A stretch of 64,000 nt of DNA from an uncultured Clostridia bacterium. Lineage in GTDB: Bacteria; Bacillota; Clostridia; Christensenellales; Borkfalkiaceae. The translations under genes and the position numbers were made by a program. Shown here in pieces: positions 29,272 through 38,041 of the stretch (its first letter is position 1; each line of letters opens with the position of its first letter). The stretch is taken from the NCBI GenBank assembly GCA_947625865.1, contig CANQQD010000001.1:1-64000 (forward strand). The letters run 5' to 3'. The notes beneath the pieces are model-generated. The model did not search any database, had not been told where the DNA came from, and saw only the letters and a list, made by a program, of their open reading frames with translations.

Positions 29272-29919
29272 ATGTACAAGTATATAGAAGAGAGTGTAAT
29301 TAAGCCTTATCGCGGATTTTGTTCAAATGTATTGAGTGAACTTAGGGATAATTTAAATAAACATTATGATATAATTACTCAATTTTCATTGGTCGGAAGC
29401 GGTAGCGATTCAAGAAACATGGTTACCGCCAATGGCAACGGTCCTTTTGATTTGGACTATAATTTACAGATAATCCGTATGCCGAATAAAAATTGGGATG
29501 ATCTTAAAAGCTTAAAAGATACTGTCCGTAACGAACTAAATAAAATAGTCCACGATACTTTCTTCTCTGATGGAAAAGATTCTAAATCTGTAATCACGTC
29601 ATTATTGCATTTTCAAGAAACACCCCGCGTTGAGTTTAGCTTCGACATTGCCATATTGGCAAAAAATAAAAATGGAAATTGGTGTAGACTTATTCACAAT
29701 AAATCGTCTCAATCTCAATTTACTTGGAACGAAGTTCCAACCTCACATAACGTTAAAGATAAGGTACAAATACTTAAAGCAAATCGCTTATGGAATGAAG
29801 TGAGAGAGTGTTATCTTAATTTGAAAAATAATTATTTGCAGAATAATGATACGAACCATCCGTCATTCATCGTGTATGTGGAAGCAGTAAATCAAGTTTA
29901 TCAACGCAATTTTCGGTAA
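29272..29919 (+). CDS. Nucleotidyltransferase-like protein
   Basis: 215 aa; FSLVGSGSDSRNMV...FDLDYNL (GSxxxR + DxD pattern) and later VEFSFDIAI. Confidence 0.6.
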   Translation: MYKYIEESVIKPYRGFCSNVLSELRDNLNKHYDIITQFSLVGSGSDSRNMVTANGNGPFDLDYNLQIIRMPNKNWDDLKSLKDTVRNELNKIVHDTFFSDGKDSKSVITSLLHFQETPRVEFSFDIAILAKNKNGNWCRLIHNKSSQSQFTWNEVPTSHNVKDKVQILKANRLWNEVRECYLNLKNNYLQNNDTNHPSFIVYVEAVNQVYQRNFR

Positions 29920-29927
29920 TATTCTCA

Positions 29928-29969
29928 ACTTGTATATATAACAAGCACACGCGCCATCGCCACTCCCCA
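29928..29969. repeat. Cargo-boundary imperfect direct repeat, right copy
   Basis: acttgtat atata acaagcacacgcgccatcgccactcccca; matches 20532-20572. Confidence 0.8.
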
Positions 29970-30090
29970 TTTGAAATGGAAAATACCCCGCCGAAAATGG
30001 AACAAATTTTATAAGGCAAGCCAAACGCGGCTTGCCTTATAAAATAAAAAAACGCAACCCGAATTCAGTTCGGATTACGTTATATCTGCT

Positions 30091-30153
30091 CAGCCAAAAA
30101 GAGCCTGAATTGAACACTTAATTGTGCTTGATTCAGGCTCTTTTTTACGTTTT
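30091..30153. repeat. Right boundary repeat of the island
   Basis: Matches 17576-17638 with 2 mismatches. Confidence 0.9.
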
Positions 30154-30178
30154 GTTACGGTTTACTTTAATATATGCC

Positions 30179-30221
30179 AAAACCGCAACCTTATCGAGTT
30201 GTCGGATAAGGTTGCGGTTTT
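30179..30221 (-). terminator. AAAACCGCAACCTTATC/GATAAGGTTGCGGTTTT terminator
   Basis: Perfect 17-bp inverted repeat downstream of the phosphorylase gene. Confidence 0.75.
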
Positions 30222-30266
30222 GTATTCAGGTTAACGAAGCCCTGTGCGCCGCATTGGACAAGCCGT

Positions 30267-32516
30267 TTAAACTTTTAAGCCCCATATCTTGCCCGCATAC
30301 TCCTTTATGGTCCTGTCGGAGGAAAAATATGCCGAAGCCGAAACGTTTTTGAGCTGTTTTAAGGCAAAGGATCTGCCGTCCTCATAGTCGGCGTTTATCC
30401 TCAAAAGGGTCTTTACATAGTCTTGCAGGTCGTAAAGCACAAAATAGTTATCGGGTGCGTGCCAGGAAGCGCCCTTGATCAGAGAGACATATAGCTCCTT
30501 ATAGCCCGCTGCGGCCGTGGGGTCAAAGGTGCCGTCTATAAGCGTTTGAACGGCATTTTTACACTCCGGACAGCCCGTTAAAACAGCACTTGGGTCGTAG
30601 CCCTCCCTTTTGAGCTTATCTATCTGTTCTATACGTGCGCCGAAGATGTAATTATTCTCCATGCCCGCCAAATCCACTATCTCAATGTTGGCCCCGTCCA
30701 TGGTGCCGCAAGTTACGGCGCCGTTCATCATAAACTTCATGTTCCCCGTGCCGGAGGCCTCCAGCCCCGCCGTGGAAACTTGCAGCGATACGTCCGTACC
30801 TGCCATTATTTTTTCGGCCGAGGACACGTTGTAGTTGTGGACATACACTACTTTTAAAATGTCTTTTACATCCTTGTCGCCGTTGATTTTGCCGGCTATA
30901 TCGTTTATGTACTTGATTATGCTCTTTGCACGCCTGTAGGAAGGCGCGCTCTTGCCCCCGAATATGAACACCGAGGGATGAAAATTTTTTATCTTTCCGC
31001 TTTTGATTCCTTGATAGAGTTCTACAAGGGCAAAGGCCGTCATCAGCTGGCGCTTGTACTCGTGCAGCCTTTTCACCTGCGAAAAAACCAAAAAACCGTC
31101 CGGTATGCGTATGCCTTCCGATTTTTCCAAAAAGGCGAAAAGTTCTTCCTTTTTTTTGCGTTTTACTTGCATAAACTCCCCGGCAAGACTGCTTTCGTGC
31201 CCTTTAAGCCCGCTTAAAAGGGATATATCCTCCCGCCAGCCCGTTCCTATGGCGCCGTCTATCAGAGCAGAAAGCTCTCTGTTGCACAGCATTAGCCACC
31301 TGCGCTGGGTGATGCCGTTGGTTATATTGCAAAACTTTTGCGGGTAGTATTTAAACGCCGCGGCAAACAGGTTGCTCTTTAAAATTTCGGTGTGCAGTTT
31401 GGCCACGCCGTTTACAGTTTTGCCCACATATACGGCCAAATTGGCCATGGAAAAGGTATCGGAAAAGTATATCGCCATTTTTGCGGCCAAATCGTCGGGA
31501 CAGCCGCACATGCGCAATTCTTCGCGCTGTTTAAAAGATATTTTTATCAGCACGAAGTAAATGTCGGGCAGTATCTTCCTCACAAGGGTGGCGTTCCAGC
31601 TCTCCAACGCCTCGGGCAAAACGGTGTGATTGGTGTAGGAAAAGGTATTGCGGGCAATATCGAGGGCGGTCTGAAACGCCACTTTGTATTTTGAAGTGAG
31701 TATGCGTATAAACTCCGCTATGGCGAGCACGGGATGGGTGTCGTTTAACTGGATTGCGTTGAACTCGGCAAAGTTATAAAAGTTTTTGCCGTGCCTTTTG
31801 ACATGAGTTTCTATCAGCTCGCCGATGGAAGCTGCCGAAAAGAAGTACTCCTGCCGCAATCTCAAAATTTTGCCCTCCTGCGTGTCGTCCGCGGGATAGA
31901 GATATTCGCTTATTTTTTGAGCCTCTTTGCTGCCCTCGGCCTGCCACAGCCGCAAAATATTCACCCGCTTGCCGAATACGGGCATATCGTAGGGCACCGC
32001 CGTGACGCTCATGTCGGCAAACCTTATTATGCGCTTTTTGTCCTCGCCGCGGACGCTCCACGGATCGCCGAATTGTTGCCAGTCGTCGGGCAGTTCCACC
32101 TGACGGCCGTTTATTATGGCCTGTTTAAAAAGACCGTATTTGTATCTTATTCCGTATCCCGTAAGCGGTATGTCAAGCCCCGCAGCCGAGTCCATAAAGC
32201 ACGCGGCCAGCCTGCCGAGCCCGCCGTTGCCCAGAGCGGCGTCCTCTATCTCCTCAAAAACGTTGATGTCTATGCCCTTCCCCGCAAGGATATCCGCCGT
32301 CTCGCGCAATACTCCCAATGCGGCAAGATTGTTGTAGAAACTGCGGCCGATCAAAAACTCCATGGAGAAATAACAGGCCGTTTTTACGGCGGGCTTAACC
32401 CCTCCGCTCATGCCCAAGGCCATTGCCATGGACGATATCTTATTGTAAAGTTCCTTTACGCTTTTGCCTTCCGTTTGGAGGGCGCGCAGTTTATTTAAAT
32501 ATTCAAGTTTATCCAT
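30267..32516 (-). CDS. glgP: Glycogen/starch/alpha-glucan phosphorylase
   Basis: 749 aa; EASGTGNMKFMMNGAVTCGTMDGANIEI PLP site, ALGNGGLGRLAACFMDS. Confidence 0.96.
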   Translation of the reverse strand: MDKLEYLNKLRALQTEGKSVKELYNKISSMAMALGMSGGVKPAVKTACYFSMEFLIGRSFYNNLAALGVLRETADILAGKGIDINVFEEIEDAALGNGGLGRLAACFMDSAAGLDIPLTGYGIRYKYGLFKQAIINGRQVELPDDWQQFGDPWSVRGEDKKRIIRFADMSVTAVPYDMPVFGKRVNILRLWQAEGSKEAQKISEYLYPADDTQEGKILRLRQEYFFSAASIGELIETHVKRHGKNFYNFAEFNAIQLNDTHPVLAIAEFIRILTSKYKVAFQTALDIARNTFSYTNHTVLPEALESWNATLVRKILPDIYFVLIKISFKQREELRMCGCPDDLAAKMAIYFSDTFSMANLAVYVGKTVNGVAKLHTEILKSNLFAAAFKYYPQKFCNITNGITQRRWLMLCNRELSALIDGAIGTGWREDISLLSGLKGHESSLAGEFMQVKRKKKEELFAFLEKSEGIRIPDGFLVFSQVKRLHEYKRQLMTAFALVELYQGIKSGKIKNFHPSVFIFGGKSAPSYRRAKSIIKYINDIAGKINGDKDVKDILKVVYVHNYNVSSAEKIMAGTDVSLQVSTAGLEASGTGNMKFMMNGAVTCGTMDGANIEIVDLAGMENNYIFGARIEQIDKLKREGYDPSAVLTGCPECKNAVQTLIDGTFDPTAAAGYKELYVSLIKGASWHAPDNYFVLYDLQDYVKTLLRINADYEDGRSFALKQLKNVSASAYFSSDRTIKEYAGKIWGLKV

Positions 32517-32520
32517 TTAG

Positions 32521-34389
32521 TCAGATTATTTTAATTTCCCGTTCTGTGTCTACCACCGAGATGTTACCGAAGTCCGGCATAAGGTATATATTGCCGCTAT
32601 AATTTTCCTCCGTTTTTACATACACGGTGTTTCCGCCCGCCTCGCACGCCAAAAATTTTTCGGCGCCGTAGTCAAGAGTCTTTTGTACCGTTGCTGCTAT
32701 ACCGTCCCGGGCCACGGCCACGCCGTAGGGCGTATATTCCAGCCGCAATTTGGCTGTAAAAGCCTTTTTTATGCCCAGCGCGGTGAATATCTTTTGAGAT
32801 ATTTCGTTTGAAACTTCAAAGAATGCGTCCCCGGATTGGAAGCCGAATACGGCAGATTTAACTGTCTTTTTGCCCTTTTCCGAGGCCGCTTTTTGTATGC
32901 GCTTTACAAATTTGCAATCCGTGCGGTTTACCGCGGGCAATGGCAAAATTGTCCCCTCCCCCGTACTTACGGATATGCGTTTGAGGTCTATGCCCAGGCG
33001 GAGCGTCTTTTCCCCGTTATACTGCGGGAGGGCCGCATATAGCCTTTCCCCGCCCGCGTCAATCTCGGCGAGTTTGACGCCGCCTGCGTCCTCGCAGGAG
33101 ATTATCTCACATTCCAGCTCCCCGTCCCGTGTAAACGCATCGGTGGGAACGGTCACGAGGCACTCACCGTCGCTGCAGTCCAGCGCGGGCGGCAGCGGCA
33201 GGACGTTTTGCCCGATATGCAGGGCGCGGTTTTGTATTTTACAGTGCAGGCGGCCAAAGAGAGGAATGCGGGGCAGGGCCGTCCTTTCGGTATCGGTATA
33301 AAAAAGGTGCAGTTTGCGCACGTTTACGGCGGCAGTTATCACATCGCCCGCCTTTACCGAGTGGGAGCCGTCGTCCCTTATTATCACCCCTTCGGGGCCC
33401 TCGCCCGACATGTCGAGGTTACCGTATATCAGCGTCTCGCTGCCCAACTCCTCTGTGTGGGAAACCTTGACCTTTACAGCGGCCCCGTCCCCGTTCTCCG
33501 TCACCGAGAGGTCCTCTGCGCGGATGCCTAACCACATTTCAATACCGCCGAACACATCGGGATCGGCCTTACGCAAACAGGCATAGGGGACCTTGGTCTT
33601 TGCGCCGCAACCGGTGAAGAGTATTTCGACCTCCTCCCCCGATCTTGTGAGTTTAACCTTAAAGAAATTCATCTGCGGAGTGCCTATAAAGCCCGCAACA
33701 AACTTATTGACCGGGTAATCGTACAGATTTTTGGGGGCGTCCGTCTGCTGGACATATCCCTCTTTCATCACAACTATCCTCGTGCCCATGGTCATGGCCT
33801 CGACCTGGTCGTGTGTTACGTAGATGAAGGTGGTGTTCAGCTTTTTGTGCAGCTTTAAAATTTCAGCCCTCATCTGTGTGCGCAGTTTGGCGTCGAGATT
33901 GGATAACGGCTCATCCAAAAGCATAACTTTGGGTTCACGGACTATGGCGCGGCCGAGCGCGACGCGTTGCCTTTGTCCGCCCGACATTTCCTTGGGTTTT
34001 TTATCCAAATATTCGGTTATGCCCAAAATTTCGGCCGCTTCGGTTACTTTTTTGTGTATCTCCTCCTTGGGAAGTTTGCGGAGCCGCAGGCCGAAGGCTA
34101 TGTTCTCATACACTGTCATATGCGGATAGAGGGCGTAGTTCTGGAACACCATGGCTATATCCCTGTCCTTGGGCTCCACGTCATTGACCACGAGCCCGCC
34201 TATGGACAGCTCTCCCGCAGAAATATCCTCCAGCCCCGCTATCATGCGCAACGTAGTTGATTTGCCGCACCCCGAAGGCCCGACAAACACTATAAACTCT
34301 TTGTCGGCGATTTGCATGTCAAAGTCGTTTACCGCCTTTGTGCCGTTGGGATAGACTTTATAAAGATGTTTGATATTAACGTCGGACAT
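32521..34389 (-). CDS. Carbohydrate ABC transporter ATP-binding protein (MsmK/UgpC type) with a long C-terminal extension
   Basis: Start MSDVNIKHLYKVYP; GPSGCGKST, MSGGQRQRVALGRAIVREPKVMLLDEPLSNLDAKLR. Confidence 0.93.
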   Translation of the reverse strand: MSDVNIKHLYKVYPNGTKAVNDFDMQIADKEFIVFVGPSGCGKSTTLRMIAGLEDISAGELSIGGLVVNDVEPKDRDIAMVFQNYALYPHMTVYENIAFGLRLRKLPKEEIHKKVTEAAEILGITEYLDKKPKEMSGGQRQRVALGRAIVREPKVMLLDEPLSNLDAKLRTQMRAEILKLHKKLNTTFIYVTHDQVEAMTMGTRIVVMKEGYVQQTDAPKNLYDYPVNKFVAGFIGTPQMNFFKVKLTRSGEEVEILFTGCGAKTKVPYACLRKADPDVFGGIEMWLGIRAEDLSVTENGDGAAVKVKVSHTEELGSETLIYGNLDMSGEGPEGVIIRDDGSHSVKAGDVITAAVNVRKLHLFYTDTERTALPRIPLFGRLHCKIQNRALHIGQNVLPLPPALDCSDGECLVTVPTDAFTRDGELECEIISCEDAGGVKLAEIDAGGERLYAALPQYNGEKTLRLGIDLKRISVSTGEGTILPLPAVNRTDCKFVKRIQKAASEKGKKTVKSAVFGFQSGDAFFEVSNEISQKIFTALGIKKAFTAKLRLEYTPYGVAVARDGIAATVQKTLDYGAEKFLACEAGGNTVYVKTEENYSGNIYLMPDFGNISVVDTEREIKII

Positions 34390-34406
34390 ATTATCTCCTT
34401 TGCATT

Positions 34407-35267
34407 TCAGCCCTTTACCGAACCGCCCGTAACTCCTTCCACATAGTACTTCTGCAACCATATGAACAGCGCCGTGACGGGTATGGATACCACCACCGCC
34501 GCCGCGCAGAATACGGTGAAGTACTCGTTTACGCTCTCCTTATCGAGCCACTGCTTCATGCCCACCGCCACCGTGAATTTGTCGGGATCGCCCAACATTA
34601 TAAACGACGAAAACATGTACTCTCCCCATGGAGCTATAAAGGCCGTGAGTATGGTATAGATTATTATAGGTTTGGCAAGGGGAAGTATTATCTTGGTAAA
34701 AACGGTGTGCCTGTCGGCGCCGTCTATGCGAGCCGCCTCGTCCAGAGATTTGGGTATGGTGTCAAAAAAGCCCTTGCAGATGTAATACTGCATAGCCGAG
34801 CCCGCCGCATATACAAGTATCAGGCCGAATATGTTTTGGGTGAGGTTTATCTCCTTTAACACAAAGTATACCGCCGTCATCGACAAAAAGCCCGGGAACA
34901 TTCCCAGAATAAGCATTACGTTCATAAGGGGTTTGCGCATTTTAAAGCGCAGCCGCGAAAGGGCGTAGCCCGTCATGAGTACGATCAGGGTCTGCAAAAC
35001 GGTGACGGCCAGCGCAACTATCAGAGTGTTGGCATACCACTTTAAAAACTTGGTTTTGGTGAAAAGTTTTACATAATTGTCTATTGTCCATTGCTTCGGG
35101 AAGAAGTAATTTGTGGACATGCCCGTCTCGCCCCTGAACGATTGGATTATCAGTATAAAAAACGGTACAAGCCATATAAGACAAATCAGTGTAAGAACGA
35201 TGTGTATTATGGCGAGTTTCAGCCGTTCGGAGCCCTTTTTGCTCCTTAATTTTTTGCCTTCCATCAC
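34407..35267 (-). CDS. Carbohydrate ABC transporter permease (MalG type)
   Basis: 286 aa polytopic; EAARIDGADRHTVFTKIILPLAKP EAA motif. Confidence 0.93.
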   Translation of the reverse strand: MMEGKKLRSKKGSERLKLAIIHIVLTLICLIWLVPFFILIIQSFRGETGMSTNYFFPKQWTIDNYVKLFTKTKFLKWYANTLIVALAVTVLQTLIVLMTGYALSRLRFKMRKPLMNVMLILGMFPGFLSMTAVYFVLKEINLTQNIFGLILVYAAGSAMQYYICKGFFDTIPKSLDEAARIDGADRHTVFTKIILPLAKPIIIYTILTAFIAPWGEYMFSSFIMLGDPDKFTVAVGMKQWLDKESVNEYFTVFCAAAVVVSIPVTALFIWLQKYYVEGVTGGSVKG

Positions 35268-36772
35268 ATAAGTTCCTCCTCGTTTTTGACTGATTTGGAG
35301 CGGTTGTAAAATATGAGCGAAAAGACCGCCACAACGATAAAGGTAAAGATGCCTATTACCGAAGCAAGGCCGTATTGGCTTTCGTTTACGGTGAGCTTAT
35401 ACAGCCACGTTATAAGCAGGTCGGTCTTGCCCGCATACTGCATTTCCAGCGACAAGGGTTCCCCGCCCGTAAGCAGGAATATCACGTTGAAGTTGTTGAG
35501 ATTGCCTATAAACTGGGTTATGAGATAGGGCGTGGTCACATGCAACATGTACGGCAAGGTTATTTTCATATAGGCCGTAACGGGTCCCGCGCCGTCTATG
35601 CGGGCAGATTCATACAGATCTTCGGGAATATTCATAAGTATTCCCGTGCATATAAGCATGGAAAACGGTATACCTATCCACAAATTCACTATGATTATGG
35701 TAATTTTGGCCGCCGTGCCGTCCGTTAAAAACGGTATGGGCTTATCTATCCAGCCCCAGCTTATCATCAGGTTGTTCAAAAGGCCCTGGTCGGCCAACAA
35801 CTGCGACATGAGCATCAGCGAAACAAACTGCGGTACGGCTATGGTCATAACGAGCACGGTGCGGTAGAGCTTTTTGCAGCGCACTCCCTTTTTGTTTATG
35901 AGTATGGCCACCACCATGCCCAAAATATAGTTGGTAAAGGTGGCGAAAAAGGCCCAGACCACCGTCCACAGCAGCACCTCGCGGAAGGTGTAGGCAAACA
36001 CCTTGCTGTTGGCCGATATGCCGCCGCCGAGTACGTTTACAAAGTTTTCGGCGCCCACCCAGCTGAACAGCTCCTTGGGCGGCATGTGCGCCTTATCGTA
36101 GTTTGTAAAGGCTATAAATATCATGAAGAATATGGGCAGAACGGTGAACACCACTATGCCGAGCATAGGTACGGACAGCAGCGTTTTGTGATAGTTGCGG
36201 TCGGTATAAGAACGCAACTCCTCCTTTGTGCCCGTAAGTTTCAGTCCGGCTTCACGCAGTTTTTCACACTCGTAACAGCCCGTCACGTTGCGGTACCACA
36301 TGTATATAAAGGCCACGATAATGAATATGGTCATAAGGGAATACAGCAGTATCAACAGGCTGTTGTCGTAGAATTTGTATGTAAAAATACCCAACGCGTC
36401 GTCCCACTCCTCCACGCAGGCCACTTCACCCAGACTGCCCAGTTTGGCAAGATATTTCCACCCGAAAAAGACCATATAAAGGGCAAACAACACTTCAAAC
36501 AGCAAATACAGTATGCCGCGCAGATACTGTTTGAGGGCTATCAGCCCCGTACCCATCGCAACAAAGGATATACGGGTCCTCCAGGTGCCGTTTTTGGCCG
36601 CCGAGCCTATGTTTGTAAACACCGACAAAAAAGCCATAAGGCAGCCGTACAGCTTTTTGGGCAACGCCGCAAAAAAGGAGGCTATCGAACGGGGCAACCG
36701 TTTAAAAAACGCCTTTGTGCGGTACACAAATTTTTGCGGCGCAGACATTTTTAAATATTCCAGATCAACCAT
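35264..36772 (-). CDS. Carbohydrate ABC transporter permease (MalF type)
   Basis: 502 aa; YESARIDGAGPVTAYMKITLPYM EAA motif; overlaps MalG-type start. Confidence 0.92.
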   Translation of the reverse strand: MVDLEYLKMSAPQKFVYRTKAFFKRLPRSIASFFAALPKKLYGCLMAFLSVFTNIGSAAKNGTWRTRISFVAMGTGLIALKQYLRGILYLLFEVLFALYMVFFGWKYLAKLGSLGEVACVEEWDDALGIFTYKFYDNSLLILLYSLMTIFIIVAFIYMWYRNVTGCYECEKLREAGLKLTGTKEELRSYTDRNYHKTLLSVPMLGIVVFTVLPIFFMIFIAFTNYDKAHMPPKELFSWVGAENFVNVLGGGISANSKVFAYTFREVLLWTVVWAFFATFTNYILGMVVAILINKKGVRCKKLYRTVLVMTIAVPQFVSLMLMSQLLADQGLLNNLMISWGWIDKPIPFLTDGTAAKITIIIVNLWIGIPFSMLICTGILMNIPEDLYESARIDGAGPVTAYMKITLPYMLHVTTPYLITQFIGNLNNFNVIFLLTGGEPLSLEMQYAGKTDLLITWLYKLTVNESQYGLASVIGIFTFIVVAVFSLIFYNRSKSVKNEEELM

Positions 36773-36784
36773 CGGGACACTCCG

Positions 36785-38023
36785 TTACGCGCTGATAGAC
36801 GACTTTATCTGCTCCGTCATTTTGTTCAGATACTCCTGATAGGTGGTTTGGTCTATAAGTTTGTCTATTATATAACCGCCGTATGCCTTTACGGGGTTCC
36901 AGAAGTTGGAGGGCACGGAGGACTGCTCCACCGCATAACGGCTCTGTTCCGTTACGGCCGCAATCGCCGGATTGGCCTTTACCTCGTCCATGTCGGCGGC
37001 TACCTTGTTGGAAGGGCCCACGCCATGTTTTAAAAAGCGTTCCTTTTGCATTTCCTCGCCCGACAAAAAGGCGGCGAGTTTGTGCGCTTCGGCTAAATTT
37101 GCGCTGTGGGGATTTACGCCAAACAGCTTGTAGCCCTTGAAGGAGCTGAGTTGCTTTGTTTCGCCGTCCACGGTTACCGTGGGAAGTTTGCACACGCCGT
37201 AGTTTTGTCCCAGCTTTTCCTTTATGGCGTCGGCGTTCCACGTGCCCGTAACCGCTACGGCGAGCGTGCCCGTGCCGAAGCCCGAAATTATTGTGTCGTT
37301 GTTGGTGCCTTTGCCTGCAAAGGCCCCGCTTGACGTGAGCATTGCCATGGCCTTGGAGGCCTTTATGCCGCCCTCGCCGTTAAAGGTGCAGTCTACATTT
37401 TTTTCGCTGTAATCATCGTTGTATTCCACGCTGTAGGTGCAGCCGAAAGTAAAGAACCACCCCGCGGTGTACCACGAGTCGTCTATGCCCCAACCGATTT
37501 TTTTGTTCTTGCTCTCGCAGACGGATATAATTCCTTCCAGCGTGCTCACGTCCTCTTCGGTGAGCACGGACTTATCGTAATACATAAAGTAGCCGTTGTC
37601 GGCCGCATAGGGATAGCCGTACACCTTGCCGTCCAAGGTGCCCGACTCCACCGATTCCTCGGTATTGTCGCTTTTTATCTGTTCGAGATAGCTGCCGCCT
37701 ATCTGGGCTACGCCGCCGCAGCGGATCAGATTTATCAGCTGGTCGTTGGAATATCCATATACATCGGCTGCGGCCGAAGGGTCCTTGCTGACGTTCATGT
37801 ACGCGTCGCCCTCGCCGCAAACGCCGACGGATATGTTGTATTTTTTGTCGGGATTGGCGGCCTTGAACTTTTCGGCCATCTCCAAAAGGGTAGCCTGCTG
37901 GGCTTCCGCCCCCCACACGGTGAGTTTGATAGAGTCATCCTGCCCGGAACAACCCGCAGCGGAGGCGAGCGCCGTAATTGCCAGCGCGCCGCACGCAAGT
38001 AAAGAAATGATACGTTTTTTCAT
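36785..38023 (-). CDS. Extracellular sugar-binding lipoprotein (MalE type)
   Basis: 412 aa; lipobox ASAAGC; IKLTVWGAEAQQATLLEMAEKFKAANP; position in ABC operon. Confidence 0.92.
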   Translation of the reverse strand: MKKRIISLLACGALAITALASAAGCSGQDDSIKLTVWGAEAQQATLLEMAEKFKAANPDKKYNISVGVCGEGDAYMNVSKDPSAAADVYGYSNDQLINLIRCGGVAQIGGSYLEQIKSDNTEESVESGTLDGKVYGYPYAADNGYFMYYDKSVLTEEDVSTLEGIISVCESKNKKIGWGIDDSWYTAGWFFTFGCTYSVEYNDDYSEKNVDCTFNGEGGIKASKAMAMLTSSGAFAGKGTNNDTIISGFGTGTLAVAVTGTWNADAIKEKLGQNYGVCKLPTVTVDGETKQLSSFKGYKLFGVNPHSANLAEAHKLAAFLSGEEMQKERFLKHGVGPSNKVAADMDEVKANPAIAAVTEQSRYAVEQSSVPSNFWNPVKAYGGYIIDKLIDQTTYQEYLNKMTEQIKSSISA

Positions 38024-38041
38024 AGGTTTATCCTCCTTGAA

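Larger units (their letters stand above)
17576..30153. mobile_element. Integrated genomic island at the tRNA-Gln 3' end, bounded by a 63-bp direct repeat
   Basis: 17576-17638 and 30091-30153 differ at 2 positions; serine recombinase gene adjacent to the left repeat; defence cargo inside. Confidence 0.8.

Noticed and set aside
17576-30153. Interpretation as an integrative conjugative element or prophage
   Set aside because: No relaxase, type IV secretion, capsid or terminase genes recognised; only recombinase and defence cargo
30262-30275. gccgtttaaacttttaag as a further LacI operator
   Set aside because: Overlaps the 3' end of the phosphorylase gene and lacks the central CG-centred consensus
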